Positions 1-5,646 of a DNA stretch of 7,895 nucleotides are shown in pieces (position 1 is the stretch's first letter; each line of letters opens with the position of its first letter). Origin of the DNA: Nitriliruptoraceae bacterium (GTDB taxonomy: Bacteria; Actinomycetota; Nitriliruptoria; Nitriliruptorales; Nitriliruptoraceae); assembly GCA_007120485.1 (NCBI GenBank), contig SKNP01000144.1:1-7895 (forward strand), given 5' to 3'. Below the pieces are notes generated by a model. It did no database searches. It worked only from the letters and a program-made list of their open reading frames with translations, and was not told the DNA's origin. The translations under genes and the position numbers were made by a program.

Positions 1-1
1 C

Positions 2-199
2 GCGCGTCGGTTCCTGGAGCGGCCGCGTGACGGGGATGAGGAGTACGACCTTCGCGTGCGCTACCTCGCCGCCGACCTGGCCGAGCGAGCTGGCGACCAT
101 GCGGCGGCTGCCCGGCAGCTGGAGATGGTCGTGGCCGTCGACCCGGATCTGTTCGACGCGGAGGAGCGACTCGAGGGCTTGCACGACCGTGGCTACTGA
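2..199 (+). CDS. C-terminal fragment of a TPR-like protein (5' end outside window)
   Basis: An open frame enters from the left edge and stops with TGA at 197-199, giving the last 65 residues of a protein. The visible part is helical and Ala/Glu/Arg-rich. It includes LAERAGDHAAAARQLEMVVA followed by VDPDLFDAEERLEGL, which resembles tetratricopeptide helices (a conserved G and A in helix A/B positions, then a D-P turn). TPR proteins are protein-protein interaction scaffolds; the partner cannot be told from this fragment. In Mycobacterium tuberculosis a TPR-type gene (Rv1691) lies a few genes upstream of tlyA. This fragment could be its counterpart, separated here by inserted genes, but that is inference. 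It converges on the metallohydrolase gene across a 71-nt gap. Confidence 0.6.
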   Translation, partial: ARRFLERPRDGDEEYDLRVRYLAADLAERAGDHAAAARQLEMVVAVDPDLFDAEERLEGLHDRGY

Positions 200-225
200 C
201 CACCGGGGGTGAGGGATCCTGGGAA

Positions 226-260
226 GGTCGGCCGCGAAGCCGCGGCGTGCGCGAGCGACC
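226..260. terminator. weak bulged hairpin between convergent genes
   Basis: In the gap between the convergent TPR and MBL genes, GGTCGGCCGC (226-235) can pair in two steps: GCCGC with GCGGC (242-246, 6-nt loop), and GGTCG with CGACC (256-260), leaving a 9-nt bulge. No T-tract follows on either strand, so a classical intrinsic terminator is not supported. GC-rich actinobacterial terminators often lack T-tracts, so a bidirectional role is possible. Confidence 0.25.
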
Positions 261-270
261 GTGACCGAGA

Positions 271-1338
271 TCAGCCGACCGGGGTCAAGCTCCCGTCGTC
301 GAGGCGGTCGAGGTAGCGCAGGATGCCGGCGGCGTTGGCGCGGGTGTCGCTGAGCAACTCGATCCGCTGCCGGTCGAGGGACGCATCGCCCCCGCGGTCG
401 TCCTCCAGCTGGACGGCGAACCGGTGCTGGAGCGTCTCGGCGACGTGGTCGAGCTCATGCTGCGCGTCGCTGCCACGTTGGCGGGCTTCACCTCGGGCTG
501 TGCCGGCGACCTCGGTCCAGAGGCGGAGCTGCTCGGCGGCATCATCGAGGACGTCCAACGGTGGGTCGACCGGCCCGTAGTGGGCGAGGTAGAGCCGCTC
601 GGGCGCCCGTTGACGGTAGGCATCGATGGACGTGAGGCTCGCTTCCAGATGGAAGTCCGGTGGCGGCGTCGCTGGACGGACGCGCCGCATCCCCGGCAGT
701 TTCACGCCGACCGAGTCGCCGGAGAAGATCGCCCCGATCGACGGGTCGAAGACGCCGATGTGGTGCTTGGCGTGACCCGGTGTGTACAGCAGTTCCAAGC
801 GCCGACCCGCACCGAGATCCAGGACATGGCCGTCCGAGACACCGAGCAGTCGTTCGGCATCGATCGGGGTACACGCGCCGTAGACGCGGTCGAACAGCGG
901 ACCGTAGACCCGACGTGACGAGGCGTTGAGTCGCTTGGGATCGTGCAGGTGAGGGGCGCCGACGTCGGAGACCACCACGGTGGCGTCGGGGAACGCCGCC
1001 GCGACGTCGCCGGCCCCGCCGGCGTGGTCGAGGTGGATGTGGGTCAGGACCAGGTAGGCCAGGTCGCCCGGGTCGAGCCCGAGGCTCGACAGGCCGGTCA
1101 GGACCGCATCGATCGTCAGTGCGGGCCCGCACTCGATCAGCGTCGGCCGGGGTGCGTCGATCAGGTACCCGGCGGTGACCCGCTCCATGCCGCCGGTCAA
1201 CGTGTCGATCGCGACCACACCATCGGCGTGGTGCTCGATCGGTGGTGGTTGGTCGGTGGTGCCCGGCGTGCTCGCTCGGCCCTCCTGCGACGGGGACGGC
1301 TGTTCGCCCGTGCCCTCGCCCGGTCGACGCTCGCTCAT
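271..1338 (-). CDS. MBL-fold metallo-hydrolase
   Basis: A 355-aa metallo-beta-lactamase-fold hydrolase. The signature THIHLDH supplies H100, H102, D104 and H105. H189 in TPGHAKHH, D208 in FSGDSVG and H253 in LAHYGP complete the usual two-metal site, so the enzyme looks intact. The arrangement is closest to the glyoxalase II-like hydrolases of this superfamily, which cleave thioesters, lactones or similar esters; the substrate cannot be told. About 40 N-terminal residues are Pro/Gly/Ser-rich and probably disordered. The C-terminal ~90 residues are helical and rich in charged residues and may cap the active site. Start: ATG at 1338 is preferred because GGGAG lies 4 nt upstream. A GTG 18 nt further upstream (1356) lacks a good ribosome binding site. 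The gene is divergent from the SSB-like gene. Confidence 0.9.
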   Translation of the reverse strand: MSERRPGEGTGEQPSPSQEGRASTPGTTDQPPPIEHHADGVVAIDTLTGGMERVTAGYLIDAPRPTLIECGPALTIDAVLTGLSSLGLDPGDLAYLVLTHIHLDHAGGAGDVAAAFPDATVVVSDVGAPHLHDPKRLNASSRRVYGPLFDRVYGACTPIDAERLLGVSDGHVLDLGAGRRLELLYTPGHAKHHIGVFDPSIGAIFSGDSVGVKLPGMRRVRPATPPPDFHLEASLTSIDAYRQRAPERLYLAHYGPVDPPLDVLDDAAEQLRLWTEVAGTARGEARQRGSDAQHELDHVAETLQHRFAVQLEDDRGGDASLDRQRIELLSDTRANAAGILRYLDRLDDGSLTPVG

Positions 1339-1366
1339 CCTGCTCCCGTCATCCACAGCCCGATCC

Positions 1367-1372
1367 AGGCTA
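1367..1372 (-). promoter_or_regulatory. candidate -10 (TAGCCT) for the MBL hydrolase gene
   Basis: On the minus strand TAGCCT at 1372-1367 fits the actinobacterial TAnnnT -10 form. It would start transcription near 1360, about 22 nt before the ATG at 1338. No convincing -35 hexamer is seen. The same TAG(G/C)CT form occurs in three other intergenic gaps of this window. Confidence 0.3.
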
Positions 1373-1398
1373 GTCGGCTCGACGTCAGCTTCCGGCCG

Positions 1399-1404
1399 TA
1401 GGGT
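1399..1404 (+). promoter_or_regulatory. weak candidate -10 (TAGGGT) for the SSB-like gene
   Basis: TAGGGT fits TAnnnT and would place a transcription start near 1411, about 54 nt before the ATG at 1465. That puts the following 10-bp inverted repeat at the very 5' end of the transcript. No clear -35 is visible, so this is a weak call. Confidence 0.2.
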
Positions 1405-1408
1405 GCTC

Positions 1409-1440
1409 CGCCACCGCGTCGCCGCGGTATCGCGGTGGCG
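1409..1440. promoter_or_regulatory. perfect 10-bp inverted repeat in a divergent promoter region
   Basis: CGCCACCGCG (1409-1418) and its exact complement CGCGGTGGCG (1431-1440) flank a 12-nt loop that itself contains CCGCGG. It lies in the 126-nt gap between the divergent MBL and SSB-like genes, 24 nt upstream of the SSB-like start. As DNA it could be a dyad operator with arm centres 22 bp apart. As RNA it would be a very stable hairpin just before the ribosome binding site. The sequence does not tell which. Confidence 0.45.
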
Positions 1441-1461
1441 CGATCCACGACGGGGAGGGGC

Positions 1462-1497
1462 AAGATGCCCGACAAGATGCCCGACAAGATGCCCGAA
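1462..1497 (+). repeat. 12-bp tandem repeat, three copies, across the start codon
   Basis: AAGATGCCCGAC is repeated exactly at 1462-1473 and 1474-1485. A third copy (1486-1497) differs only in its last base. Because 12 is a multiple of 3, each copy adds an in-frame ATG and the residues MPDK to the N-terminus of the SSB-like protein. Confidence 0.95.
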
Positions 1498-1995
1498 CAG
1501 AGGATGTCGGAACGCAACGCGTCAGAGCAGGCGACGATCGAGCAGCAGGCCGAGGACCGCAACGAGGTCCGGCTCGTTGGCCGGCTGAGCGGCCGGGCCG
1601 AACGCCGCCCGTTGCCGTCCGGAGACGAGCTCGCGGAGCTCCGGGTGGTCGTGCGCCGCCACGGTGGTGGTGCCGACACGCTGCCGGTCCAACTTGGGCC
1701 CGCACCGCCAGCTGGCGGCCGGAAGGGTCGGCGGCCCGTGGGACGGCGCGACCTGGCGGCGGCACTACGACTGGAACCCGGGCGCCGGGTTCGTGTCGTC
1801 GGGTCGCTGCGCCGTCGGTGGTGGCAGGCCGGCGGGGCGCGCCGGAGTCGCGTCGAGGTAGCGGCCACCTCGGTGGTCCCCCTACCGGACGCCGCGCCTG
1901 ACACCTCGGCCAGCGCGGTGGCGACGGACGTGCGTGACCGGACCGCGCCGGCGGATCGTGATGCGTCCGCACCGAGCGGTGCACCGGTCAGGTGA
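1465..1995 (+). CDS. SSB-like OB-fold protein (diverged)
   Basis: A 176-aa basic protein resembling the short actinobacterial single-stranded-DNA-binding-protein family. NEVRLVGRLSG (33-43) and LPSGDELAELRVVVRR (50-65) match OB-fold strands 1 and 2. GRRVRVVGSLRRRWWQAGG (106-124) and SRVEVAAT (128-135) match the later strands that close the barrel. The segment between (70-95), where typical members carry a D-C-x-A-W-type strand, is Pro/Gly/Arg-rich instead, so nucleic-acid binding may be altered. Residues 136-176 form a disordered Ala/Asp/Pro tail without the D-D-D-I-P-F tip of replicative SSB. Start: ATG 1465 follows GGGGAGGGG with a 4-nt gap. In-frame ATGs at 1477, 1489 and 1504 are alternatives. 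The gene ends 6 nt before the end of the convergent aspartoacylase-family gene. A role in repair or recombination is inference. Confidence 0.7.
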   Translation: MPDKMPDKMPEQRMSERNASEQATIEQQAEDRNEVRLVGRLSGRAERRPLPSGDELAELRVVVRRHGGGADTLPVQLGPAPPAGGRKGRRPVGRRDLAAALRLEPGRRVRVVGSLRRRWWQAGGARRSRVEVAATSVVPLPDAAPDTSASAVATDVRDRTAPADRDASAPSGAPVR

Positions 1996-2001
1996 ACGGC
2001 G

Positions 2002-3024
2002 TCAGTCCCCGTCCAGCTCGTCGGGGTCCTCGTCCTCCTCCTCGGTCGGGTCGTCCTCGGCCGGGAGCCGGTTGCCTGGTAGGGCGATGTGCAGCAACGC
2101 CTGTCCAGGTTGGACCAGCGGCAGGGTGGTTGCCCCGATGACGTAACCCTCGTCGGTCGCGCTCACGCTGGCGCGTTCCTCGCCGAGCGGACTGGTCGTG
2201 GTCCAGAGCGGCTGCTCAGGTTGGATGTGGTCGCCGATCCCGCAATGCAGTTCGAGCAGACCCCCACGGTCCGCGCGGAGCCAGCGGGACTCGGCGAGCA
2301 CCATCGGGGAGTCGTGCGAAGGCGGCGGTGCATCCTCGATCATCCCGAGGCGTTGCATGACCCGGAGCGTGCCGCGGACCGCGACCTCGACCGCGTCCTC
2401 GTCGAAGCGCAGCGGTTGGCCACCCTCGAACGTGAGCACGGGGACCCCCATCTCGTGCGCGACGGCACGCAGCGACCCCGGCCGGAGCTTCGCGGCCAGC
2501 ACGAACGGAGCCCCGAAGGCCACGGCGTGTGCGGCGGCGACCTCATCGCCAGCGGCCACCCGCACCTGCGGCACGTTGGTCCGGTGGTTCGCCGCGGTGT
2601 GCAGATCGATCCCGAGATCGCTGCCGTCGATCACCTCGTCGGTGACGAGCCGGGCGATCCGCGCCGCCATGGATCCCGTGTGCGACCCGGGGAACGCCCG
2701 GTTGAGGTCCCGGCGGTCGGGGAGGTAGCGAGAGACGATCTGCACGCCGAGCACGTTGACGATGGGCACGACGATGACCGCGCCGTTGACGTCGGCCGGA
2801 TCCAGCAGGTCGAGGAGCCGGCGACAGGCTTCGATCCCGTTGAGTTCGTCGCCGTGCACGGCGGCGGTCACGAACACCCGCGGCCCGTCCTCCGCACCGT
2901 TGATCGCTGCCAGCGGCAACGTGGTCCGGTCGCCGGTGTAGGACTCCGACGCGGAGGGGGACAGGTCCCGGCGCTCGCCCGGTTCGACGGTGACCCCGGC
3001 CACGGTGATCGGGCCGCCCGTCAC
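2002..3024 (-). CDS. succinylglutamate desuccinylase/aspartoacylase family zinc enzyme
   Basis: A 340-aa M14-like amidohydrolase of the AstE/ASPA family. H57 and E60 in VHGDELNG and H142 in IDLHTA are the expected zinc ligands. The substrate-site motif DLNRAFPG (106-113) and the general-base glutamate E200 in TFEGG are present, so the catalytic core is complete. A beta-rich C-terminal domain (about 235-318) follows, then an acidic tail (322-340, Glu/Asp) that looks disordered. Family members remove acyl groups from amino acids or cut carboxy-terminal amide bonds; the substrate is unknown here. Start: GTG at 3024 overlaps the upstream stop as GTGA, with GGAG 6 nt upstream (3034-3031), so translation is probably coupled to the RimB-type gene. 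This pairing suggests work on peptides bearing added glutamates or similar residues rather than free succinylglutamate. No other ast genes are present. Confidence 0.9.
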   Translation of the reverse strand: MTGGPITVAGVTVEPGERRDLSPSASESYTGDRTTLPLAAINGAEDGPRVFVTAAVHGDELNGIEACRRLLDLLDPADVNGAVIVVPIVNVLGVQIVSRYLPDRRDLNRAFPGSHTGSMAARIARLVTDEVIDGSDLGIDLHTAANHRTNVPQVRVAAGDEVAAAHAVAFGAPFVLAAKLRPGSLRAVAHEMGVPVLTFEGGQPLRFDEDAVEVAVRGTLRVMQRLGMIEDAPPPSHDSPMVLAESRWLRADRGGLLELHCGIGDHIQPEQPLWTTTSPLGEERASVSATDEGYVIGATTLPLVQPGQALLHIALPGNRLPAEDDPTEEEDEDPDELDGD

Positions 3025-3509
3025 CGCTCGCTCCGCGTCCTCGGACCCGTGACCAGGTACCCGTGAGCAGGATCCACCAGCGCTCGTCCCTCCAGGGTGA
3101 GCCTCCCCAGGAGCATCCGGAAGTTCATCCCCGTGCGGTCCGTGAGGGTGATGTCCGCGATGGTGTCCAGGGGGCCACAGCGGATCCGGGTGCGCACCAC
3201 CGGGCGGTCCTCCGCACGAGCGCCGGTATCACGGACACGCTTGCGACCGGCCAGGGGCGCTTCGATGGTGTGCCGTCGTGGCGCACGCTTGGGACCGAGG
3301 ATCACGTCGAACCGGACGTGGGAGACCGAGTCACCCGATGTCGGATCGGTCCGTTCCTCGATCGGTTCGAAGCTGGCCACGTGCAGCGCACTCGAGCGTG
3401 CGCCGGTGTCGAGCTTCCCGCGGAGCTTGAGACCCCACTCGGGCAGTTCGACGTGTTCCTTCCAACCGAGCACCGGTAGTTCGGCGACCTTGCGGATGCG
3501 ACGCTCCAC
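3021..3509 (-). CDS. RimB-type retropepsin-like protease (ATP-dependent zinc protease family, DUF785)
   Basis: A 162-aa protein of the family long named putative ATP-dependent zinc protease and now viewed as retropepsin-like (RimB). KLDTGARSSALHV (32-44) carries the aspartyl-protease D-T-G-A motif with D34 as the predicted catalytic residue. TLTDRTGMNFRMLLGR (121-136) ends in the hydrophobic-hydrophobic-Gly signature of this fold. One domain of this size would work as a dimer, with one Asp from each subunit. RimB proteins are known from rim operons, where a RimK ATP-grasp ligase adds glutamates to a ribosomal protein. Start: GTG 3509 has a strong AGGAGG at 3522-3517, 7 nt upstream. The next gene overlaps by 4 nt. 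The rhomboid gene lies 103 nt upstream, with a candidate promoter in that gap, so this pair may form its own unit. Confidence 0.88.
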   Translation of the reverse strand: MERRIRKVAELPVLGWKEHVELPEWGLKLRGKLDTGARSSALHVASFEPIEERTDPTSGDSVSHVRFDVILGPKRAPRRHTIEAPLAGRKRVRDTGARAEDRPVVRTRIRCGPLDTIADITLTDRTGMNFRMLLGRLTLEGRALVDPAHGYLVTGPRTRSER

Positions 3510-3554
3510 GCCCGCCCCTCCTCACGTCTCGACGGGGGTGACCGTCGACACGGG

Positions 3555-3560
3555 AGCCTA
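3555..3560 (-). promoter_or_regulatory. candidate -10 (TAGGCT) for the RimB/aspartoacylase pair
   Basis: TAGGCT on the minus strand at 3560-3555 lies in the 103-nt gap downstream of the rhomboid gene. It would start transcription near 3548, about 39 nt before the GTG at 3509. No -35 is recognisable. It would let the pair be expressed apart from the SCP2/rhomboid genes upstream. Confidence 0.3.
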
Positions 3561-3612
3561 CGGCAGGGCAGGGTCCCACCTGGTGAGGCGCGACGGCATC
3601 GCCGCCGCAGGG

Positions 3613-4419
3613 TCACCGCCGGCGCGGGGACGACCGGACCGGATGGAAGGTCGGCTGCCCACGGCGTCGGCGGCGAGCATCGAGGAGCAGCACCAGCAGG
3701 ATGCCCGCGACGAATCCGCCGACGTGCGCCTCGTACGCGACCCCGTCACCGACCGGCGCGTTGGCCGACGCCGCTTGGAGCGCGAACCAGCCGCCGAGCA
3801 GCAGCCATGCCGGCAACACGACCACCGCCACGATCAGCAGGAACCGGTGGATGCGGACCCCCGGGATCACGATCGCCAGCAGGTACAGCGGGAACGGGAC
3901 GAGCGCGAACACCTTCGCCCGCGGGTAACAGATCAGGTACGCGCCGAGCACCGCGGCGATCCCACCTGACGCACCCACCAGGGGGGTCAGCGTGCCGGGT
4001 CGAACCAGAGCGAACGCGAACGTCGCGGCGGCTCCACCGAGGAGGTAGAACAGGACGAAACGGACGTGTCCGAGGCGATCCTCGACGTTGTTGCCGAACA
4101 CGACCAGGTAGATCAGGTTGCTGAGCAGGTGACCGATCCCGCCATGGAGGAACATGGCCGTGATCAGCGACACGGCGACGTTCTTGTCGGGGGCCTGAGC
4201 GGCGCACTCGCCGAGGAGACGCTCCAGGTCCGCGGCGTCCAACGGCTCCCAGGCGAGGATCTCCTGGGGTATCGCGGCCCACCGGTAGATGAACACCTCC
4301 TGATCGCAGCCGGTCAGCGGTGCCTGGAGGAACAGGAACACACCGAGGTTGATCAGGGCGAAGGTGCCCATGACGAACGCGCGGCGTCGGGTCGGGTTGA
4401 TGTCGCCGATGGGGAGCAC
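3613..4419 (-). CDS. rhomboid family intramembrane serine protease
   Basis: A 268-aa polytopic membrane protein with rhomboid hallmarks. The N-terminus LPIGDINPTRRRAFV is the usual cytoplasmic lead-in, followed by TM1 (about 15-32). MFLHGGIGHLLSNLIYLVVF (89-108) holds the conserved H92, H97 and N101 of TM2. The nucleophile is S151 in VGASGG and the paired histidine is H232 in YEAHVGGFVAG, giving the Ser-His dyad. Rhomboids cut transmembrane segments of other proteins; the substrate is unknown. The loop after TM1 (33-82) has two cysteines, C38 and C72. The C-terminus is a basic cytoplasmic tail ending in RRR. Start: GTG 4419 has only a poor ribosome binding site, but it fits the family N-terminus. 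The gene begins 29 nt after the SCP2-like gene and is probably cotranscribed with it. Confidence 0.93.
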   Translation of the reverse strand: MLPIGDINPTRRRAFVMGTFALINLGVFLFLQAPLTGCDQEVFIYRWAAIPQEILAWEPLDAADLERLLGECAAQAPDKNVAVSLITAMFLHGGIGHLLSNLIYLVVFGNNVEDRLGHVRFVLFYLLGGAAATFAFALVRPGTLTPLVGASGGIAAVLGAYLICYPRAKVFALVPFPLYLLAIVIPGVRIHRFLLIVAVVVLPAWLLLGGWFALQAASANAPVGDGVAYEAHVGGFVAGILLVLLLDARRRRRGQPTFHPVRSSPRRR

Positions 4420-4448
4420 GGCTCAGGCCCGACCGTGGCCCGGGTCGC

Positions 4449-4793
4449 TCACAGCAGCGCCCGCAGTCGCAGCAGGTCGCTCATGGACGCGTCGAGGCGG
4501 ACCCGGCTCGAGGCGTACGCCCGCGAGAAGGTGAGTTCGCCCGCCGCCATCGCCAGCAGGTCGTCGGAACGGACGCTGATGCGGATGTCGGGGCGGGATC
4601 GGGGGAGCTCGTCGATCGGTCTGATCCGGCCCCGCTCCCACAGGGCGAGCCGGACCAGGTCGAGATCGGGGCATCGCGCCTCGATCGTGCGCTTCGACGG
4701 GAGCAGTGCCCGGGTCGAGTCGTCGACGTCCTCGAGGCGTTCGAGCAGCTCCTGGAGGACCACCTCGACCTCATCGACGCTGGCCACCGTCAT
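4449..4793 (-). CDS. SCP2 sterol-binding-fold domain protein
   Basis: A 114-aa protein. Residues 37-114 match the short actinobacterial SCP2-like domain: a helix (ARCPDLDLVRLALWERGR), then strand-turn-helix (RISVRSDDLLAMAAGELTFS), then AYASSRVRLDASMSDLLRLR. SCP2 domains form a hydrophobic pocket that carries lipids or hydrophobic cofactors; the ligand here is unknown. Many actinobacteria carry a similar short SCP2 gene near tlyA, which fits this location; that context is recalled rather than searched. Start is uncertain: AGGAG lies only 1 nt from the ATG at 4793 but 7 nt from the GTG at 4787 (third codon), so the protein may begin at VASVDEVE and be 112 aa. The first ~30 residues look like a helix. 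It leads the minus-strand cluster ahead of the rhomboid gene. Confidence 0.75.
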   Translation of the reverse strand: MTVASVDEVEVVLQELLERLEDVDDSTRALLPSKRTIEARCPDLDLVRLALWERGRIRPIDELPRSRPDIRISVRSDDLLAMAAGELTFSRAYASSRVRLDASMSDLLRLRALL

Positions 4794-4826
4794 GCTCCTG
4801 GTCGGCCGGACGTGAAGGGGAGGTCA

Positions 4827-4869
4827 CCGGTCGGCTGCGGCTGGCGCCGGCACCAGCGACCGGCCGGTG
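4827..4869. repeat. nested inverted repeats in the SCP2/phasin intergenic region
   Basis: CCGGTCG (4827-4833) pairs with CGACCGG (4857-4863). CACCGG (4825-4830) can instead pair with CCGGTG (4864-4869). A near-palindrome CTGGCGCCGGCACCAG (4841-4856) sits inside. The structure lies 34 nt upstream of the SCP2 start, in the 5' leader if that gene is transcribed from within this gap. In such GC-rich DNA short complementary arms are common, so this is a weak call. The rest of the 274-nt gap shows only the candidate -10 at 4984. Confidence 0.3.
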
Positions 4870-4983
4870 CGGGCCGTTGTCACCGAGTGCGGATAGCCAG
4901 GGACGGTAGCAGTCGGGTGGCGAGGGTTGCGGGTGGGCCCTGGACGGTCGGGGCTTGCCTGCGCCCGACGAGGTGCTGAACGC

Positions 4984-4989
4984 TAGGCT
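4984..4989 (+). promoter_or_regulatory. candidate -10 (TAGGCT) for the phasin-tlyA-nadK operon
   Basis: TAGGCT would start transcription near 4996, giving a leader of about 72 nt before the ATG at 5068. TTGCCT at 4955-4960 resembles a -35 but is 23 nt away, too far for a standard sigma-A promoter. The call rests on the -10 form and on its recurrence in other gaps of this window. Confidence 0.3.
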
Positions 4990-5067
4990 CTGGTTCGAAC
5001 CGCTCCGGGACCGGATCGGTCGTACTGGGACGCTGCGCCATCGGCGCTGACCAGGGGAGACGTCACC

Positions 5068-5646
5068 ATGAATCCATCGTTGCAGAGGTACCTGGATGCG
5101 GCATCCGGGTTGACCGAGATGACCACCGCCAAGGCCGAGCAGATCGCCAAGCAGCTGGTCCGGTCCGGTGAAGCCGCCGGGGACCAGGTCGGTGACATCG
5201 TCGACGACCTCCTCGACCGTCAGCGGAAGAACCGCGAAGCGGTCTCCGCCCTGGTCAAGACCGAGACGACCCGGGCGATCCGGTCGATGGGTCTCGCGAC
5301 CACGAACGAGGTGGAGCGCCTGCAGAAGCAGGTGGCCGACCTCAAGCGTGAGCTGCAACGCATGGAGCTCGAGAGCGACGCACCAGCGGGCCAGGCAGCC
5401 CGGACGACGTCGTCGGGCAAGAAGACGGCCAAGAAGGCGTCGGGCAAGAAGACCACGAAGAAGGCCGCCGCGAAGAAGTCGGCCAAGAAGGCGTCGGGTA
5501 AGAAGACCGCGAAGAAGGCCGCCGCGAAGAAGACCGCGAAGAAGGCGTCGGGTAAGAAGTCGGCCAAGAAGACCGCCGCGAAGAAGACGGCGAAGAAGAC
5601 CGCCGCCAAGACCTCGACGACCCGCACGGCAGGTGACACCACGTGA
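5068..5646 (+). CDS. phasin-like protein with histone-H1-like lysine-repeat tail
   Basis: A 192-aa two-part protein. Residues 1-105 are almost all helix. They resemble phasin/PHA-granule-associated proteins, with the end (SMGLATTNEVERLQKQ onward) forming a heptad-like coiled coil with Leu/Val/Leu/Leu spacing. Residues 116-181 are seven 9-residue repeats of the form (S/A)(G/A)KK(T/S)(A/T)KK(A/T), with 29 lysines, like histone H1 or the tail of mycobacterial HupB. The same order, phasin helix then H1-like tail, is known in Pseudomonas PhaF, which binds both PHA granules and DNA. The tail should therefore bind DNA or RNA; whether the front binds lipid granules is inference, and no PHA synthase gene is in the window. 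Start: ATG follows GGGGAGA with GGAG 8 nt away. Its stop overlaps the next start as GTGA. Confidence 0.75.
   Translation: MNPSLQRYLDAASGLTEMTTAKAEQIAKQLVRSGEAAGDQVGDIVDDLLDRQRKNREAVSALVKTETTRAIRSMGLATTNEVERLQKQVADLKRELQRMELESDAPAGQAARTTSSGKKTAKKASGKKTTKKAAAKKSAKKASGKKTAKKAAAKKTAKKASGKKSAKKTAAKKTAKKTAAKTSTTRTAGDTT
5413..5601 (+). repeat. 27-bp degenerate tandem repeat, seven copies, coding KK-rich units
   Basis: Seven consecutive 27-nt units starting at 5413, 5440, 5467, 5494, 5521, 5548 and 5575 code 9-residue units of the form (S/A)(G/A)KK(T/S)(A/T)KK(A/T). From the second unit on, SG-type and AA-type units alternate through unit 7, giving a 54-nt higher-order period. Lysine is coded by AAG throughout, while the third bases of neighbouring codons vary (GGC/GGT, GCC/GCG, ACG/ACC). 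Confidence 0.9.

Noticed and set aside
424..1401. Plus-strand frames (164 and 152 codons) opposite the MBL hydrolase gene
   Set aside because: They oppose a gene with all metal ligands in place and show no domain of their own.
1334..1984. Minus-strand frames (189 and 199 codons) opposite the SSB-like gene
   Set aside because: Arg/Pro/Ser-rich shadows. The plus-strand frame has a strong ribosome binding site and OB-fold-like strands.
2089..3066. 325-codon plus-strand frame opposite the aspartoacylase-family gene
   Set aside because: Antisense of a gene with complete zinc and catalytic motifs; the translation is a His/Arg/Asp/Gly mixture without recognisable motifs.
3087..3260. Second DTGAR in the RimB-type protein (residues 94-98) as a second active site
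   Set aside because: Its surroundings are charged and lack the hydrophobic strand and Ser/Ala-rich follow-on of the true motif at 34-37; most likely coincidence.
4827..4869. Nested dyads upstream of the SCP2 gene as a riboswitch or terminator
   Set aside because: Arms are only 6-7 bp, compete with one another, and have no T-tract or recognisable aptamer core; kept only as a low-confidence repeat.
5220..5642. Minus-strand frame predicting a very hydrophobic, membrane-like protein with AVFFAVFF-type repeats
   Set aside because: This is simply the complement of the AAG-lysine repeats (CTT/TTC codons), so the apparent membrane segments are an artefact of the sense-strand tail.
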